Assembly (NCBI RefSeq): GCF_000283155.1
Contig: NW_004454166.1
Location: 17,657,805-17,721,804, forward strand
Direction: 5' to 3'
Origin: Ceratotherium simum simum
Taxonomy: Eukaryota; Chordata; Mammalia; Perissodactyla; Rhinocerotidae
DNA length: 64,000 nt
The notes below the pieces were generated by a model. It was not told the origin of the DNA. It saw only the letters and a list, made by a program, of their open reading frames with translations, and ran no database searches. The position numbers and the translations under genes are program-made. Shown piece after piece: positions 33,101-40,689 of this stretch (within the stretch, counting starts at the first letter, position 1; each line of letters begins with the position of its first letter).

Positions 33101-36100
33101 CCAATCTCCACTGCATGGGAGCACCATGACGTATTTAACTGATGCTGTATTTATGGACACTTTACCTAAAGGCATTTATTCCAAATCTTTTCTAATATAA
33201 TTTTGATTTCTGCTCGGCAGCTTACTTGGGTAATAAGTTTGTCACATTGCATCTTTCCTTACACAATCCCTTAAGAAAGAGTTCAGTTTAAAATATTCTT
33301 TTTACAGTCCTGGTAATCATCTTTGTTGCTGCTAATAAAAACCTAGAACATTCCTATGCCAGTTGCGGTTACTTTTCTAATGTCTGGTCTAGGGACCCAG
33401 CAAACATGGAGTCCATCTCATTTTCTGGTAGAATGAGGCCCAGCAACGTAGAAATAGAATCCAGTTCCTGCTCTGCCTCGGACCTGCTCAGTGACCCTGA
33501 ACTTTTCCTTCTCATTTCTGATCCTCTGTTTCCTCCACTATAAAATGAGAAGATTAGATTAGATCAAGGGTCTGCAAACTTTTCCTGTAAAGGGTCAGAT
33601 GGTAAACATTAACTTGGCGGGCCATACGGTCTCTGTTGAAACTACTCGACTCTGCTATTGTAGTGTGAAAGCAGCCATAGACGGTGCCTAAGTGAATGGG
33701 TGTGACTGTGTTTCAATAAAACTTATGCAAAAACAGGCAGCGAGAGAGACTTGGTCCATGGGTCATCATTGCTGACCCCTGGACGAAGGGCATTCTCATC
33801 TCTTCATTTCTGTCACTCTGTGAGGAGCTTTCCTTTCCTATTTAGGGAAGGAAAGGAACGTCCACCTGGTGCCCATATTGACAGGCACTCACTAGGGGCT
33901 TTATGGGATCACTTGGAATCTGCGAAGCACTTCAGTCGGTAGGTATTACGGGAAAACTGACACTCAGAGGTTCTGTGCTTTGCTCACTCTCTTCCCTTTG
34001 AGCCTCTGCATCTCAAGCCCCAACTTGTCTATGTTAGATTAGAAAAGATTCTCAGCGATGCCAGCCCCCTGTGGTTGTTGCCAGGGGGGATGAGAAAGTC
34101 CCTTAGAGCAGTCCTGGCAGAGGGAACAGCCTACGTAGAGACCAAGAGCAGGAGAGCTCTTGGAGCGCTGGGGAAACTGAGGAAAGCCAGGGTGGCCAAA
34201 AGGCCAGTGACGGGGCAGAGAGAGGAGGGAGGACGGTACCAGGTGAGACCATGGAGACAGAGCTGTGACACTACCCAGTGAAGGTTTTCAAAGAATCATT
34301 TGGGGTCCTGAGTGGAGAATCAAAGCTAGGCTCGTCTTTAGAGAATTTATTTCTTTCGTTTTTTATTGAGGTCATATTGGTTTATAACATTATATAAACT
34401 TCAGCTGTACATCATTATATCTCTACTTTTGTATAGACTGGATCGTGTTCACCACCAAAAGTCTAGTTGCCATCTGTGACCACACACACGTGCCCCTTTA
34501 CCCCTTTGCCCTTTTTATGGATGAATGAATGGATTCCCCTCATGTGTTGGTGATGCATAGGGAACAGGAGTATTCTGTAGAACAGAATTCCCCCTGTTTC
34601 CCCAACACATGAGGGGGATCAGTCATTCATCCACAAAAAGGGCAGATGGTAAGTGCTTTCCATGATCACAAAGCTTGATTGTGGGTGAGGAGGGGCGGAG
34701 TGGGGAGACAACATGGAAACTGAAAGAGATCTGGATGTGCCAGCTCCGAGATCAGCTCCATCCCCTCCAGCTTTGTGACTTTGGGCGCTCACTCTGACTC
34801 TCTCAATTCAGGCTCCTCATCTGCCAGACATGACTGCTCACCCCCCCACCCCCCTCTCTGGGTTGCTGTGAGTGTCTGGTGGGATCATGCTTGTGAGAGC
34901 TGTGAGAGTGCTCTACAAGTGTGAGATGAGAGTCAACACCATGCTATTGTTATTGTTGTTATTATCATCTGTTTATCCTCGCCTGCTGAGCCTACTCTTC
35001 AGGGCTGTGAATGTATTTGAAGGGCTGGGTGATCCTCCTCTCTTAATTCTCCTTGTGTTGGAGTTGACTTGCCTTTGGGCCTGGGCCACTGTGGGAATGG
35101 AAAGCTCATTCCAGAAACAATTCAGATTCCACGGATCTCACTGAAGGCTGTGGGCAGAAGAGACCCATGGGGCTGGGTGTGGGGAGGTGAAGAGGAGGAG
35201 GCAACAAGGGCTGGACACAAAGGGGATGGGAGGAGGAAAGGGGTTATTGCTACTTGTCCCGGAGGTGAGTCTACTCAGGCAGATCACAGTGGGGCTTTGT
35301 ATTTGCAGGGCTTGTGGAATGTTCCAGGCTTTTTGGGGGAGACAGATCTGGGTGCAAGTTCTGGATCTAGGTCTTACTAACTGTGGGATCTAGATCATAA
35401 GGACAAATGCAAATTAAAAATAAGAGGCTTAGTTCTCCCTGCTGGAAATAATGGAAGAGATTTCCCTCCTCTCCTTTTCCCAGGGCGTTTACTTTAGAAA
35501 ACTTGTAAGTACTTTTTCCTCTCTTTTAAATGTATATAAATCAATCTTACTGCAATAAACAAAAAATTAAAAAAAAAATGTAAATGTATATAAATCCTTT
35601 TGAGGACTAGACAGGCCTTTTCTTTCTCAGGACCTGGGGGCCATCTCTTTGAAATGCGAACATCAAGAGAGATAGCAGCCCCATCTCCCAGTTTCTGTGG
35701 GAAGGTAGGTGCCTAACTTAGGTAGGCACCTTGCTCCAAGTTGCAAAACTACCTCCTGTCATAAAGATATGAGAAGTTTGTTTTTCTGCCAGAGAAAGCC
35801 AGTTAGCTAACACAGATGGTTGCCCCAATTCCAAGGTGAATTCAGGATGAACTGTGTGTGACGAATGGTGCCGTCAAGTCTTCTTGAGTTGTTGTTTATG
35901 TTGAGAACATGTATGGAATGGCTTGCATCTTCTTGGCTATAGGGAAGGGTGAGATTCCATTCGTCTTTGCAATCTCAGTGGATTGCCTGTGATGCAAGCG
36001 CATAACTCCCTGGTTTAAAGCTTATTCAATAATAGAAGTGTTTTCTTTCTCTACTACCTTGGTGGAGAGGATTTCTGGGATGGGAGAAGATTTTGTTTTC

Positions 36101-39100
36101 AATTATATTTCCCCAACATGAGCAGGCCATGCTACATCTCTGATCCTCTTTGTCCTACTTGGAAAAATATGGGCAGCCCTAACTGCCCCCTGGCCCAGGA
36201 GCCCCGGGTGGGCGATTCTGAGGATGAAATGGGATTTGGTTTGTGAAGCTCCTCGCTGGGAGGCTGGCCTAGGGATGAGGCTCAGTCGTTGGTAACAGTT
36301 GTAGCTGCTTCCCTCCCTGATATTACTGATAGCATGTCTCCTGTGGTCCTGCGAGGGGCAGCTTGACACTGCAGAGGAGAGCACGGAGCAGGGAGTCAGA
36401 TGACCTTGTTTCTGGCTTTAGGCTGGATGACCTTTAAAGGCCTGTTTCCTCCAATGGCCTGTATTGTCTGATGGCTTTCTTCTGTAATGGGGTCGGTGGC
36501 CTGGACTTCAGGCACAGACAGCATTCTAGCCACGGGTGCCTTCCTTCTCTCTTCCAGGAGGCCTTCCCTGAACCACCCCTACCTCCAGGCTGGGCTAGGA
36601 GAACATCTGGAATTCCTCTGCACATGGCCTATTTCCTTGTCCATCTCACGCATCAGACTTGGCCAAGATCAAGTTTTCCTGGTAGCTGCCTGGTGCCGGG
36701 CATAGCGTGACAATCACGTCACAGTAACCGTGTGCATGTAGCTCTTCCCATATTCCCATCATACAAACTGCTCCTGCGTGTGCCTTATCAGTGCTGTCGG
36801 AATATGATATTAGTATCATCTTTTGGTAGAAAAGGAAACAGGTTCAACAAAATGAAGCCATGTGCCTATTTTCACTCAGTAGAGGTGACTAAGCTGGGAT
36901 TTAAATTCAGGCATTGAAGAGCCATGACATTTTGCTGTTGTGTCCACCCAAGCTTTGCTCCATGACTGGTTTCCCCCCTGAATCCCATCTTCTCCTATCT
37001 CCTCTGAGCTGGTTATTCACTCTCTGCTCTTCTTGGCCCTGCCCTATGCCCCGCGAGGCTGACCTCTGGGCACACTTGCTCCCTGGCTCCTTTGAGCCCG
37101 GCTTCCAGTTGAGTCTGGACAATGGGATAAGAGGCTGGGAGCAGAAGCAGTCGGTTTTCCTCCCCTCTTCCTGCTTCCTTCCGGCCTTCCCTCTACTCAG
37201 CCCTTAGCTCCTCCAGGCAGGCCTTCTCTACGTTTTAGGGTCTCCTTGGGTTCCTCTAAAACTCCTCCCTCCATTTTCCCCTTCAGGCCAAGGGTGGTGA
37301 TGGGCTTCCCACTGTTGCTGACCCCAGAATGCTTCCAGCCCTTGAATCTGTCTGCATCTCAGCAGGCAGACCCTTCTTTGAACCCCTTTCGAACTCTTGA
37401 AACATTTGTCTTGAAGTTCTCTTCTCTGATGGGCCAGCTGTTCCTCCTCAGGTCTCTGATTGCTACATGTGGTCCAGCCTCACCCACGTTTCCCTTTCTC
37501 TTTCTTCTGACGTACCAAGAAGTTACACGGCCTGGCCAAACCACAGCTCCAAACCTCCCCACATGTCTGTTCTCCACGGAGATTGGTTTAACTATAACGG
37601 AACGGACAGTAGTAGCCTTTTCATCTCTTGAGTCCTACAACAAGGCAGACGCTATCCCCTGACTGGGCAAGTCACTGGCCCCCTCTAGGCTGTGCCATTC
37701 CACCTGATGGTCTCCTAGATCAACAGATGTGTTCTCTGGCTTCTGCCAACATAGAGGATCTCAGATATCATGTTGGGCAGAGGGAGTGTTTCCCTTTAAC
37801 ACTCAGGAGAGCTCAGTTCCTGGAAGCCACTCAATGCCTGATTCAAGGACAACCATCTCTTTCTGGCTAAAGAGAGACAGAGTTCCAGAGTGCTGACCAG
37901 TTGCTGCAATTTGGCTTTGTCGGGACAAGCCCCATGGTGATCTCAGGGTCACAGCTTGACCTCCCATGCCCTGCAGCTGACCTCCCATGCCCTGCAGCTC
38001 TCTTCTAACACGAACAGCATTTCCGGGTCATCTGCATATTTCTACATTTTCTGAACTATGGCGTGTGGCCATAGATGCTACTGCCTGAATCACAGTCTGT
38101 TGCTGACCCTGATGGGGTGGTGAGAGTTACACATTAGCCATGGCTTGCTCACCATGTCTCTGCTCTGAAGTTGGCCAGCATTGCGTAGAAGGCAGGTTTC
38201 CAATTAAACCAATTGAAAAGCTTGTTTTTTCCTCTGGAATTTAATACTTTGGACTGAAATTAAATCAGTCATCACAGATGATGCAGGAGAATCTTTTAAA
38301 AGGAGTATTACTTGAATGACCCATTCTTCAGGCTTTAAGGTTTTTGATGTTCCTAGTCCAGAATTATAAGTTTTCCCCTTGACACCTGTAACTCCCCCAC
38401 CATTGCACCATTGGTCACCAGGACCTAAGCTCCCTGACTCCCTGCCCCCAGCAAGACCTGAGAGATAGACAATCAGGCAGGAGGTTCTTTCTTGAGCATT
38501 GAAAAAGAATATTTCTAAACCCAAGACAGGGGGTTGATTAAATAAACTATAGCACATACATATACAGGAATATACCACAACCATCTATAGTCTCATGCTG
38601 CTGTGAATTTATTAAAAATAAATAAAATCATAACATATTAGGAGACTCAAAATAATCCCATCTAATTAAAAACTATGGAATTATATACCCCAAAATGTTA
38701 ACATTTTAGAGTGGTTACTTCTATGGGATTATGAGTAATGATAATTATCTTCTATTCCCTATCTGTGTTTTCTGACTTTTTTCAATGACCATGTGTTGGT
38801 TATGTAATTTAAAGAGTTTGTTTTTTTTAAAGAAAAGAAATGTTCTCAAATTATCAGTGCACTGTGATCATAATTTTCTAAAAATATGTGGCTTGAGGTT
38901 GTTCCCATATAAACATAAAAAGGGACAATTCATTCCCTGGAAATATTGAGAACAAAACCCAAATTGGACCTCTCCACTCCTCACATTCTACATTTCCTTT
39001 GCATGTTGAAGCAAGGAATGTGATGGGCAAGGAGCTCTGTCAGAGCTGCAAGAGCTGGCAGGTGCTCACAGAGGGTCCCCAGGGTTGGTGGGGAGTCTTG

Positions 39101-39336
39101 CTTACCTGGAACACACAGGCTTCTCTTTGAGCCCGGAGCTGGCCCACGAGCAGATAGGCGGTGAGTCCTGCCAGGATGGGGAGCAACACCAGGCAGCAGG
39201 TGAGAGCCCAACGTGTGTTGCTGCCTCTCCTCCTGGCTGCTAGCCTGGCTCTGGCCTTCGGGCTGCAGCTGCCTTCCTCGGGCAGCATTTCCACGCTGGC
39301 TGTTTCCCCAAAGCCCAGCCCCAGATCCTCTGCCAT
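20710..39336 (-). CDS. TNFSF15: TNFSF15 (TL1A/VEGI), spliced CDS, four coding exons
   Basis: Join in transcript order: 39336-39106, 24863-24821, 23862-23815, 21164-20710, giving 777 nt or 258 residues plus TAG. The product is a type II membrane cytokine of the TNF superfamily. By family knowledge it trimerises, can be shed, and binds DR3 (TNFRSF25) and decoy DcR3 to costimulate T cells and restrain endothelium. Seen here: cytoplasmic residues 1-42 with a basic stretch at 27-42, a transmembrane helix at about 43-64, a stalk to about 105, and a TNF-homology domain from about 109 to 258 ending in the hydrophobic strand FFGAFLL. Cys169 and Cys209 match the domain's disulphide pair. Sequons lie at Asn140 (NYT) and Asn236 (NVS). 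All six splice sites are GT-AG and no frame is broken. The human protein is 251 residues as I recall; the net +7 lies in exon 1. No other gene is visible in the window. Confidence 0.97.
21165..21232 (-). pseudogene. Decayed alternative start in TNFSF15 intron 3 (VEGI-174-type)
   Basis: The last 68 nt of intron 3 begin with ATG (21230-21232) followed by codons for RLFSKVHRF. This resembles the N-terminus of the short human VEGI-174 form as I recall it. A TGA at 21200-21202 closes the frame after ten codons. Independently, 68 nt is the wrong length to enter exon 4 in frame. So this short isoform cannot be made from this allele by that route. Confidence 0.6.
21380..21567 (-). mobile_element. ERE SINE in TNFSF15 intron 3
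   Basis: GTGAGGAAGATTGTCTCTTA, GCTAACATCTGTGCCAATCT, CCACAGCATGGCTTGATGAG, and a head ending CCACCAGACAGGCCCC. Shorter than the others because only one tail block is present. A TA-rich run precedes its T tail. Confidence 0.9.
21568..22754. other. TNFSF15 intron 3, unique sequence
   Basis: No exon or repeat family recognised. Intron 3 as a whole is 21165-23814 (2650 nt). Confidence 0.45.
22755..22930 (+). repeat. MIR SINE
   Basis: GAGTCAAGCTTAAATCTCAG, AGTCATGTGACTTGGGACAA, GACTCAGTTTCCCCATTTCA and TTAAATGAGATCATGGATGT follow the MIR order. Confidence 0.68.
23815..23862 (-). CDS. TNFSF15: TNFSF15 exon 3 (stalk to TNF domain)
   Basis: 48 nt between CCTTACAG and GTAATT. It completes Tyr92, encodes 93-107 ending DKPRAHLT, and contributes the first base of Val108. 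The DKPRAHLT motif immediately precedes the TNF-homology domain in the family. Upstream of the acceptor the same frame stays open for at least 41 codons, which is the position of the alternative start used for a short human isoform. Confidence 0.94.
23863..23986 (-). other. TNFSF15: Open 5' extension of TNFSF15 exon 3 (VEGI-192-type alternative first exon)
   Basis: Directly upstream of the exon 3 acceptor the frame reads through 41 codons from an ATG at 23984-23986. It includes RLHFSHPL, which matches the N-terminus of the human VEGI-192 form as I recall it. The position of the human initiator is GTG (Val) here (23930-23932). A product from this exon would need the upstream ATG (18 extra residues) or a non-AUG start. 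It would lack the transmembrane helix. Transcription from here is not shown by the sequence. Confidence 0.45.
24045..24195 (+). repeat. MIR SINE in intron 2
   Basis: TTTGGGCAAGTTATCTAACC, TCTCATCTCTAAGATGGGCA and TCCTGGCACATGGTCGGTGC then CTCAATAAA are typical MIR core and tail. Confidence 0.68.
24470..24680 (-). repeat. MIR SINE in intron 2
   Basis: TTAGGCATTGTTCTAATACC, GGGAGGTAGGTACCATTATA and GTGAGTAAACTGGGACAGAC follow antisense MIR. Confidence 0.55.
24821..24863 (-). CDS. TNFSF15: TNFSF15 exon 2 (stalk)
   Basis: 43 nt between CCAATAG and GTAAGT. It encodes residues 78-91 (begins TPKGQEFG) plus the first base of the split Tyr92. It is too short for ordinary ORF detection; I found it by looking for the conserved KGQEF motif on the minus strand. 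Entry phase 0 and exit phase 1 match exons 1 and 3 exactly. The segment forms the extracellular stalk near the shedding site in the human protein. Confidence 0.93.
25385..25525 (+). repeat. MIR SINE
   Basis: AATTTGAATCCTAGTTCCAC, TTGAGCAAGATGCTTTTCTT and CTCTGAGCTTTGGTGTCATT follow the MIR order. Confidence 0.62.
25825..26030. repeat. Degenerate GT-rich low-complexity region
   Basis: Repeated TGTGTG, GTGAGTG and TGTGTGT words with frequent breaks; an old decayed (TG)n tract in intron 1. Confidence 0.55.
26390..26640 (+). repeat. L2 LINE fragment
   Basis: CTCCCTAACAGGTCTTCCTG, TAAAACCTTCCATGGCTCCC and CTCTCCAAGTCCTCTGTGCT follow the sense L2 3' region. Confidence 0.57.
26695..26935 (-). repeat. 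MIR SINE
   Basis: GTAGAAAATGGGGCTCATGG, GTGAAGTAACTCGCCCAATG and GACTCCAGAAGACCAAGCCC follow antisense MIR. Confidence 0.55.
26936..28159. other. TNFSF15 intron 1, mostly unassigned
   Basis: Antisense L2-like words occur at about 26940-27230 (CTTACAGGTCTCACAGGTAT, ATTCCCGACAAGGCCACAAG). The rest is unassigned; no exon seen. Confidence 0.4.
28160..28340 (+). repeat. L2 LINE 3' end
   Basis: GTGAGCATTTATCACTCCCT, TTTAAGCTGCATGAAGGCAA and CAGACAGTGCCCAGC follow the L2 terminal region. Confidence 0.55.
28394..28641 (+). mobile_element. ERE SINE, least diverged copy
   Basis: GGACCGGCCTGGTGGCACAA, GCGCGCGCTCCACTGCGGCG, GGTTTGGATCCCGGGTGCGC, GCCATGCTGTGGTGGCGTCC, two GAGGATTGGCAGATGTTAG/GCCAGTTTTCCT-type tail blocks and an A12 tail. 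It keeps CpGs in the head that other copies have lost. Flanks AGAAAGACAGACAGA and AGAAAAACAGGCAGA (13/15 identical) look like its target-site duplication. Confidence 0.95.
28642..29834. other. TNFSF15 intron 1, unassigned
   Basis: No exon or clear repeat recognised. A 93-codon minus-strand frame at 29373-29654 shows no family motif. Confidence 0.4.
29835..30000 (+). repeat. MIR SINE
   Basis: AAAATCCCAGCTCTATTATT, CTTTGGCATGTCACCTAAGC, TCCTCATCAGTAAAAGAAGA and AGGGCTATTGTGATGGCTAA follow the MIR order. Confidence 0.58.
30324..30347. other. Perfect 10-bp inverted repeat, 4-nt loop
   Basis: Arms TAATGAGGCT and AGCCTCATTA flank GCTG with no mismatch. It sits in a non-repeat, relatively CpG-bearing part of intron 1 (about 30120-30460). 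Confidence 0.6.
30348..31184. other. TNFSF15 intron 1, unique sequence with MIR/L2 scraps
   Basis: Contains antisense MIR-like words near 30890-30990 and 31070-31150 (GCATTTATTGAGGATTTACT, ATGTGCCAAGCACC). No exon recognised. Confidence 0.4.
31185..31330 (+). repeat. MIR SINE
   Basis: GACTAGCATAGTGGTCAGGA, GGATTTGAATCCCAATGTCA, CTGACTGTGTGACTTTGAGC and CCTCAGTTTCTTCATCTCTA: a full MIR head and core. Confidence 0.72.
31331..32529. other. TNFSF15 intron 1 with L2/MIR-like antisense words
   Basis: Antisense L2-like sequence is probable at about 31640-32110. A MIR-like stretch lies at about 32300-32480 (AAGAAGCTGAGGCCCAGGAA). Frames in this G-rich region are uninformative. Confidence 0.4.
32530..33370 (-). 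mobile_element. L1M LINE fragment split by an ERE
   Basis: Antisense old-L1 3' region: AGCCACCCAGTTCCTCTACC, TCTATGCATTTATAAACACA, TGCACTTTGCTTTTTACGCT, then after the ERE GTATTTAACTGATGCTGTAT and GGTAATAAGTTTGTCACATT. The two halves continue each other across 32827-33064. Confidence 0.5.
32827..33064 (-). mobile_element. ERE SINE nested in L1M
   Basis: CGAGGAAGATTTGCCCTGAG, a second GAGGAAGACGGGTCCTGAGC block, GAGTGGTGTAGATCAGGGC, and a head ending AGGCCACAAGGGTGGCCCT. Flanks GAGGCCCCACT and GATGCCCCATT may be a diverged target duplication. Confidence 0.9.
33450..33560 (+). repeat. MIR SINE fragment
   Basis: AGAATCCAGTTCCTGCTCTG, GACCTGCTCAGTGACCCTGA and TGTTTCCTCCACTATAAAAT resemble the MIR core. 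Confidence 0.5.
33566..33782 (+). mobile_element. Non-autonomous hAT (Charlie-type) element
   Basis: AAGGGTCTGCAAACTTTTCC at left, AAGGGTCAGATGGTAAACAT, CGGGCCATACGGTCTCTGTT, GAAAGCAGCCATAGACGGTG, and GCTGACCCCTGG at right. The termini are inverted (GGGTCTGCAA versus the complement of TTGCTGACCCC). It is a short relative of the autonomous copy at 934-3835. Confidence 0.78.
34356..34507 (-). mobile_element. Younger-type L1 3' end, 5'-truncated
   Basis: TTTTTTATTGAGGTCATATT, TAACATTATATAAACTTCAG, CTGTACATCATTATATCTC and GTCTAGTTGCCATCTGTGAC are the antisense of an L1 3' terminus. It breaks off exactly where the palindrome at 34508 begins. Confidence 0.72.
34508..34643. repeat. 136-bp imperfect inverted repeat
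   Basis: The left arm starts GCCCTTTTTATGGATGAATG and contains CCCCTCATGTGTTGG. The right arm on the opposite strand starts GCCCTTTTTGTGGATGAATG and contains the same CCCCTCATGTGTTGG. The arms meet at ATTCTG-TAGAA-CAGAAT around 34580. The left arm has about 9 extra nt. Confidence 0.88.
34720..34960 (+). repeat. MIR-like fragment
   Basis: CTTTGTGACTTTGGGCGCTC, GGCTCCTCATCTGCCAGACA and GGTTGCTGTGAGTGTCTGGT are in MIR order, with C-rich and TTG-repeat breaks. Confidence 0.5.
35527..35596 (+). mobile_element. 38-bp A-tailed micro-insertion with 16-bp target duplication
   Basis: TAAATGTATATAAATC occurs exactly at 35527-35542 and 35581-35596. Between them is a 38-nt segment containing TGCAATAAAC and ending in an A-rich tail. 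This is what an extremely 5'-truncated L1-mediated retrotransposition would leave. Confidence 0.6.
35597..37956. other. TNFSF15 intron 1, upstream half
   Basis: Mostly unassigned. A MIR-like core lies near 36395-36480 and L2-like sequence near 36530-36650 (CCAGGAGGCCTTCCCTGAAC). A 138-codon plus-strand frame at 37246-37662 has no recognisable domain. Confidence 0.4.
37957..37998. repeat. Exact 21-bp tandem duplication
   Basis: A unit running from TGACCTCCC to CTGCAGC is present twice without mismatch (37957-37977 and 37978-37998). Confidence 0.95.
37999..39105. other. TNFSF15 intron 1, exon 1-proximal part
   Basis: AT-rich LINE-like sequence at about 38520-38840 (GTTGATTAAATAAACTATAG). The rest is unassigned. 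Confidence 0.4.
39106..39336 (-). CDS. TNFSF15: TNFSF15 exon 1 coding part: cytoplasmic tail, TM helix, start of stalk
   Basis: 231 nt, residues 1-77, ending in phase 0 at CAG|GTAAGC. The chosen ATG (39334-39336) has A at -3 and G at +4 and begins [11 protein letters not shown], the family N-terminus. An in-frame ATG lies 19 codons upstream (39391-39393), but it has T at -3 and overlaps a TATTTAA motif, so it is probably promoter sequence rather than coding. Residues 27-42 carry seven Lys/Arg just before the membrane helix (WALTCC to YLLV, about 43-64). The final residues EACVFQ are one shorter than the human EACVQFQ form as I recall it. Confidence 0.95.
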
Positions 39337-39600
39337 GCTCCTGCTGGTCCTGAAGATGCCTCTGACTCCTCCTGGGCAGAGAGACCCCCCCATTAAATAG
39401 AAGAGCTGCTCTCACAGTGGGTGAATTAATCGCTGCCTACTCCTCCCCCTGGCCTCTCTCCCTCCCCTCTCCACAACACTCTGAGCCCTGCCCCGAGAGG
39501 GAAAGCACCGCCTACAACAGAAACTAAGTTTGGTTTAAGGAAAAAAAAAAAGAAGAAGAAGAAATCTTTCCCAAGCATATTTATATACAATGTACTCATG
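39337..39600 (-). promoter_or_regulatory. TNFSF15 5'UTR and proximal promoter region
   Basis: Immediately upstream of the start codon. A TATTTAA motif lies about 60 nt upstream of the ATG, which would give a very short 5'UTR. A TATATAAAT motif lies about 245 nt upstream (39579-39587). Between them are a G/C-rich, G-tract-bearing segment (39430-39500) and a polypurine/polypyrimidine run (39537-39565). No classic CpG island is seen. The start site and factor binding cannot be resolved from sequence alone. Confidence 0.5.
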
Positions 39601-40214
39601 TGCTCCTTCCTTCATTTACAGAAGGAAGTTAGGAAAGTCCCTGGAGGAGGAGAAAAAAGAATTTATCAAGGCAGTGGGTGGGGCAAATTAAAATATACCT
39701 GCTCCCTGGGCTGGAGTCCTGCCAGCTGTGCCAATCTGGGGAGGGTGCTTCTTCTGGAAGTGAAAGTGAGGGATGGGGAAGTGTGTGGTGTGGCTTGCAG
39801 AGTGGGAAATGGAAACCACACTTGCATCACCACTTTGCAATGTGCTGGCCAAGCGCTCTGTCTTTTTGAGCTTTATAGGAGCTCATTCCCATTGCGCGGA
39901 TGGGAATACTGAAGTTCTGGAAGGCGAAGGCAGTTGCCCTAGGTCATCCAGGGATTAAGACAGAGGAGGTAGGAAGACGGTCTACTTCTTCTAAATCATG
40001 GTTTGGGATTCTTGCCTCTACCACACAACTGCCTGTGAAAGGAAAATGTATTTCTCGCTTGTATTGACCAATTGTCTAAGCAAAGGGTGTGAGGTCATAG
40101 AGGTGATTGTTCGGGAGGGAAGGACATTGACTTCTACTCTCTGATTAACTGAGCACCAGTGATAGCCCTTGCTCACAGCTGGGTGTGTACGGGGGCCACA
40201 AAATGTAATGAAGC
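39601..40214. other. TNFSF15 5' flank, unassigned with MIR-like scrap
   Basis: Antisense MIR-like words at about 39830-39990. It may contain regulatory sequence, but nothing definite is seen. Confidence 0.4.
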
Positions 40215-40430
40215 CTAACATCTATAAACACTTCCTTTGTGCCATCACTGTTCTAAGTGAGTTAAATGCGTCAATGAAAGTATTCAATCCTGAGACAAGC
40301 TTTTGACGTAGTAATGTTATTATTCCCACTTGACAGATAAGGAAATTGAAGCGTAGAGAGTAAGCCATAAAGCCAGGATTGGGACCTGGGCAGGCTGGCT
40401 CCAGAGCTTCCTAACCATTGCACCACACTG
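40215..40430 (-). repeat. MIR SINE
   Basis: CTTTGTGCCATCACTGTTCT, TATTATTCCCACTTGACAGA, GATAAGGAAATTGAAGCGTA and GGCTGGCTCCAGAGCTTCCT: nearly full-length antisense MIR. Confidence 0.72.
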
Positions 40431-40689
40431 CACATGTTGCTGTATAGTGCCCGCCCTCAGATATCTGCACCCATTCTACCCAGGAGGAGGTTGTCCATTC
40501 CAGTTGGGGGTTGAGAGGCTTCCTGGAGAAAGAGGTGGTGTTGGGACTAGGCCTTGAAGCTTAGGGAGGGCGATATTGGAGAAGAGCAGAGGACCCTGCC
40601 AAAAGATGGGTCACAGAAAGGAAAGCTTCAGGACGTCCTGTGGCATGTGGTGGTGGCCCGTCTGACTAACGCCTCCCTTCAATTGCTGC

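Larger units (their letters stand above)
24864..39105 (-). other. TNFSF15 intron 1
   Basis: 14.2 kb, donor GTAAGC and acceptor CCCAATAG. It contains two ERE SINEs, L2 and MIR relics, L1M and younger L1 3' ends, a hAT miniature element, a large palindrome, a micro-insertion and a small tandem duplication, listed separately. No further coding exon is recognised inside it. Confidence 0.9.

Noticed and set aside
37246..37662. 138-codon plus-strand frame in intron 1
   Set aside because: Antisense to TNFSF15, no recognisable family, no splice or promoter cues, composition not distinct from flanks.
38981..39415. 144-codon minus-strand frame overlapping TNFSF15 exon 1 in another frame
   Set aside because: It is the out-of-frame shadow of exon 1; the TNFSF15 frame has the recognisable protein, strong start context and splice donor.
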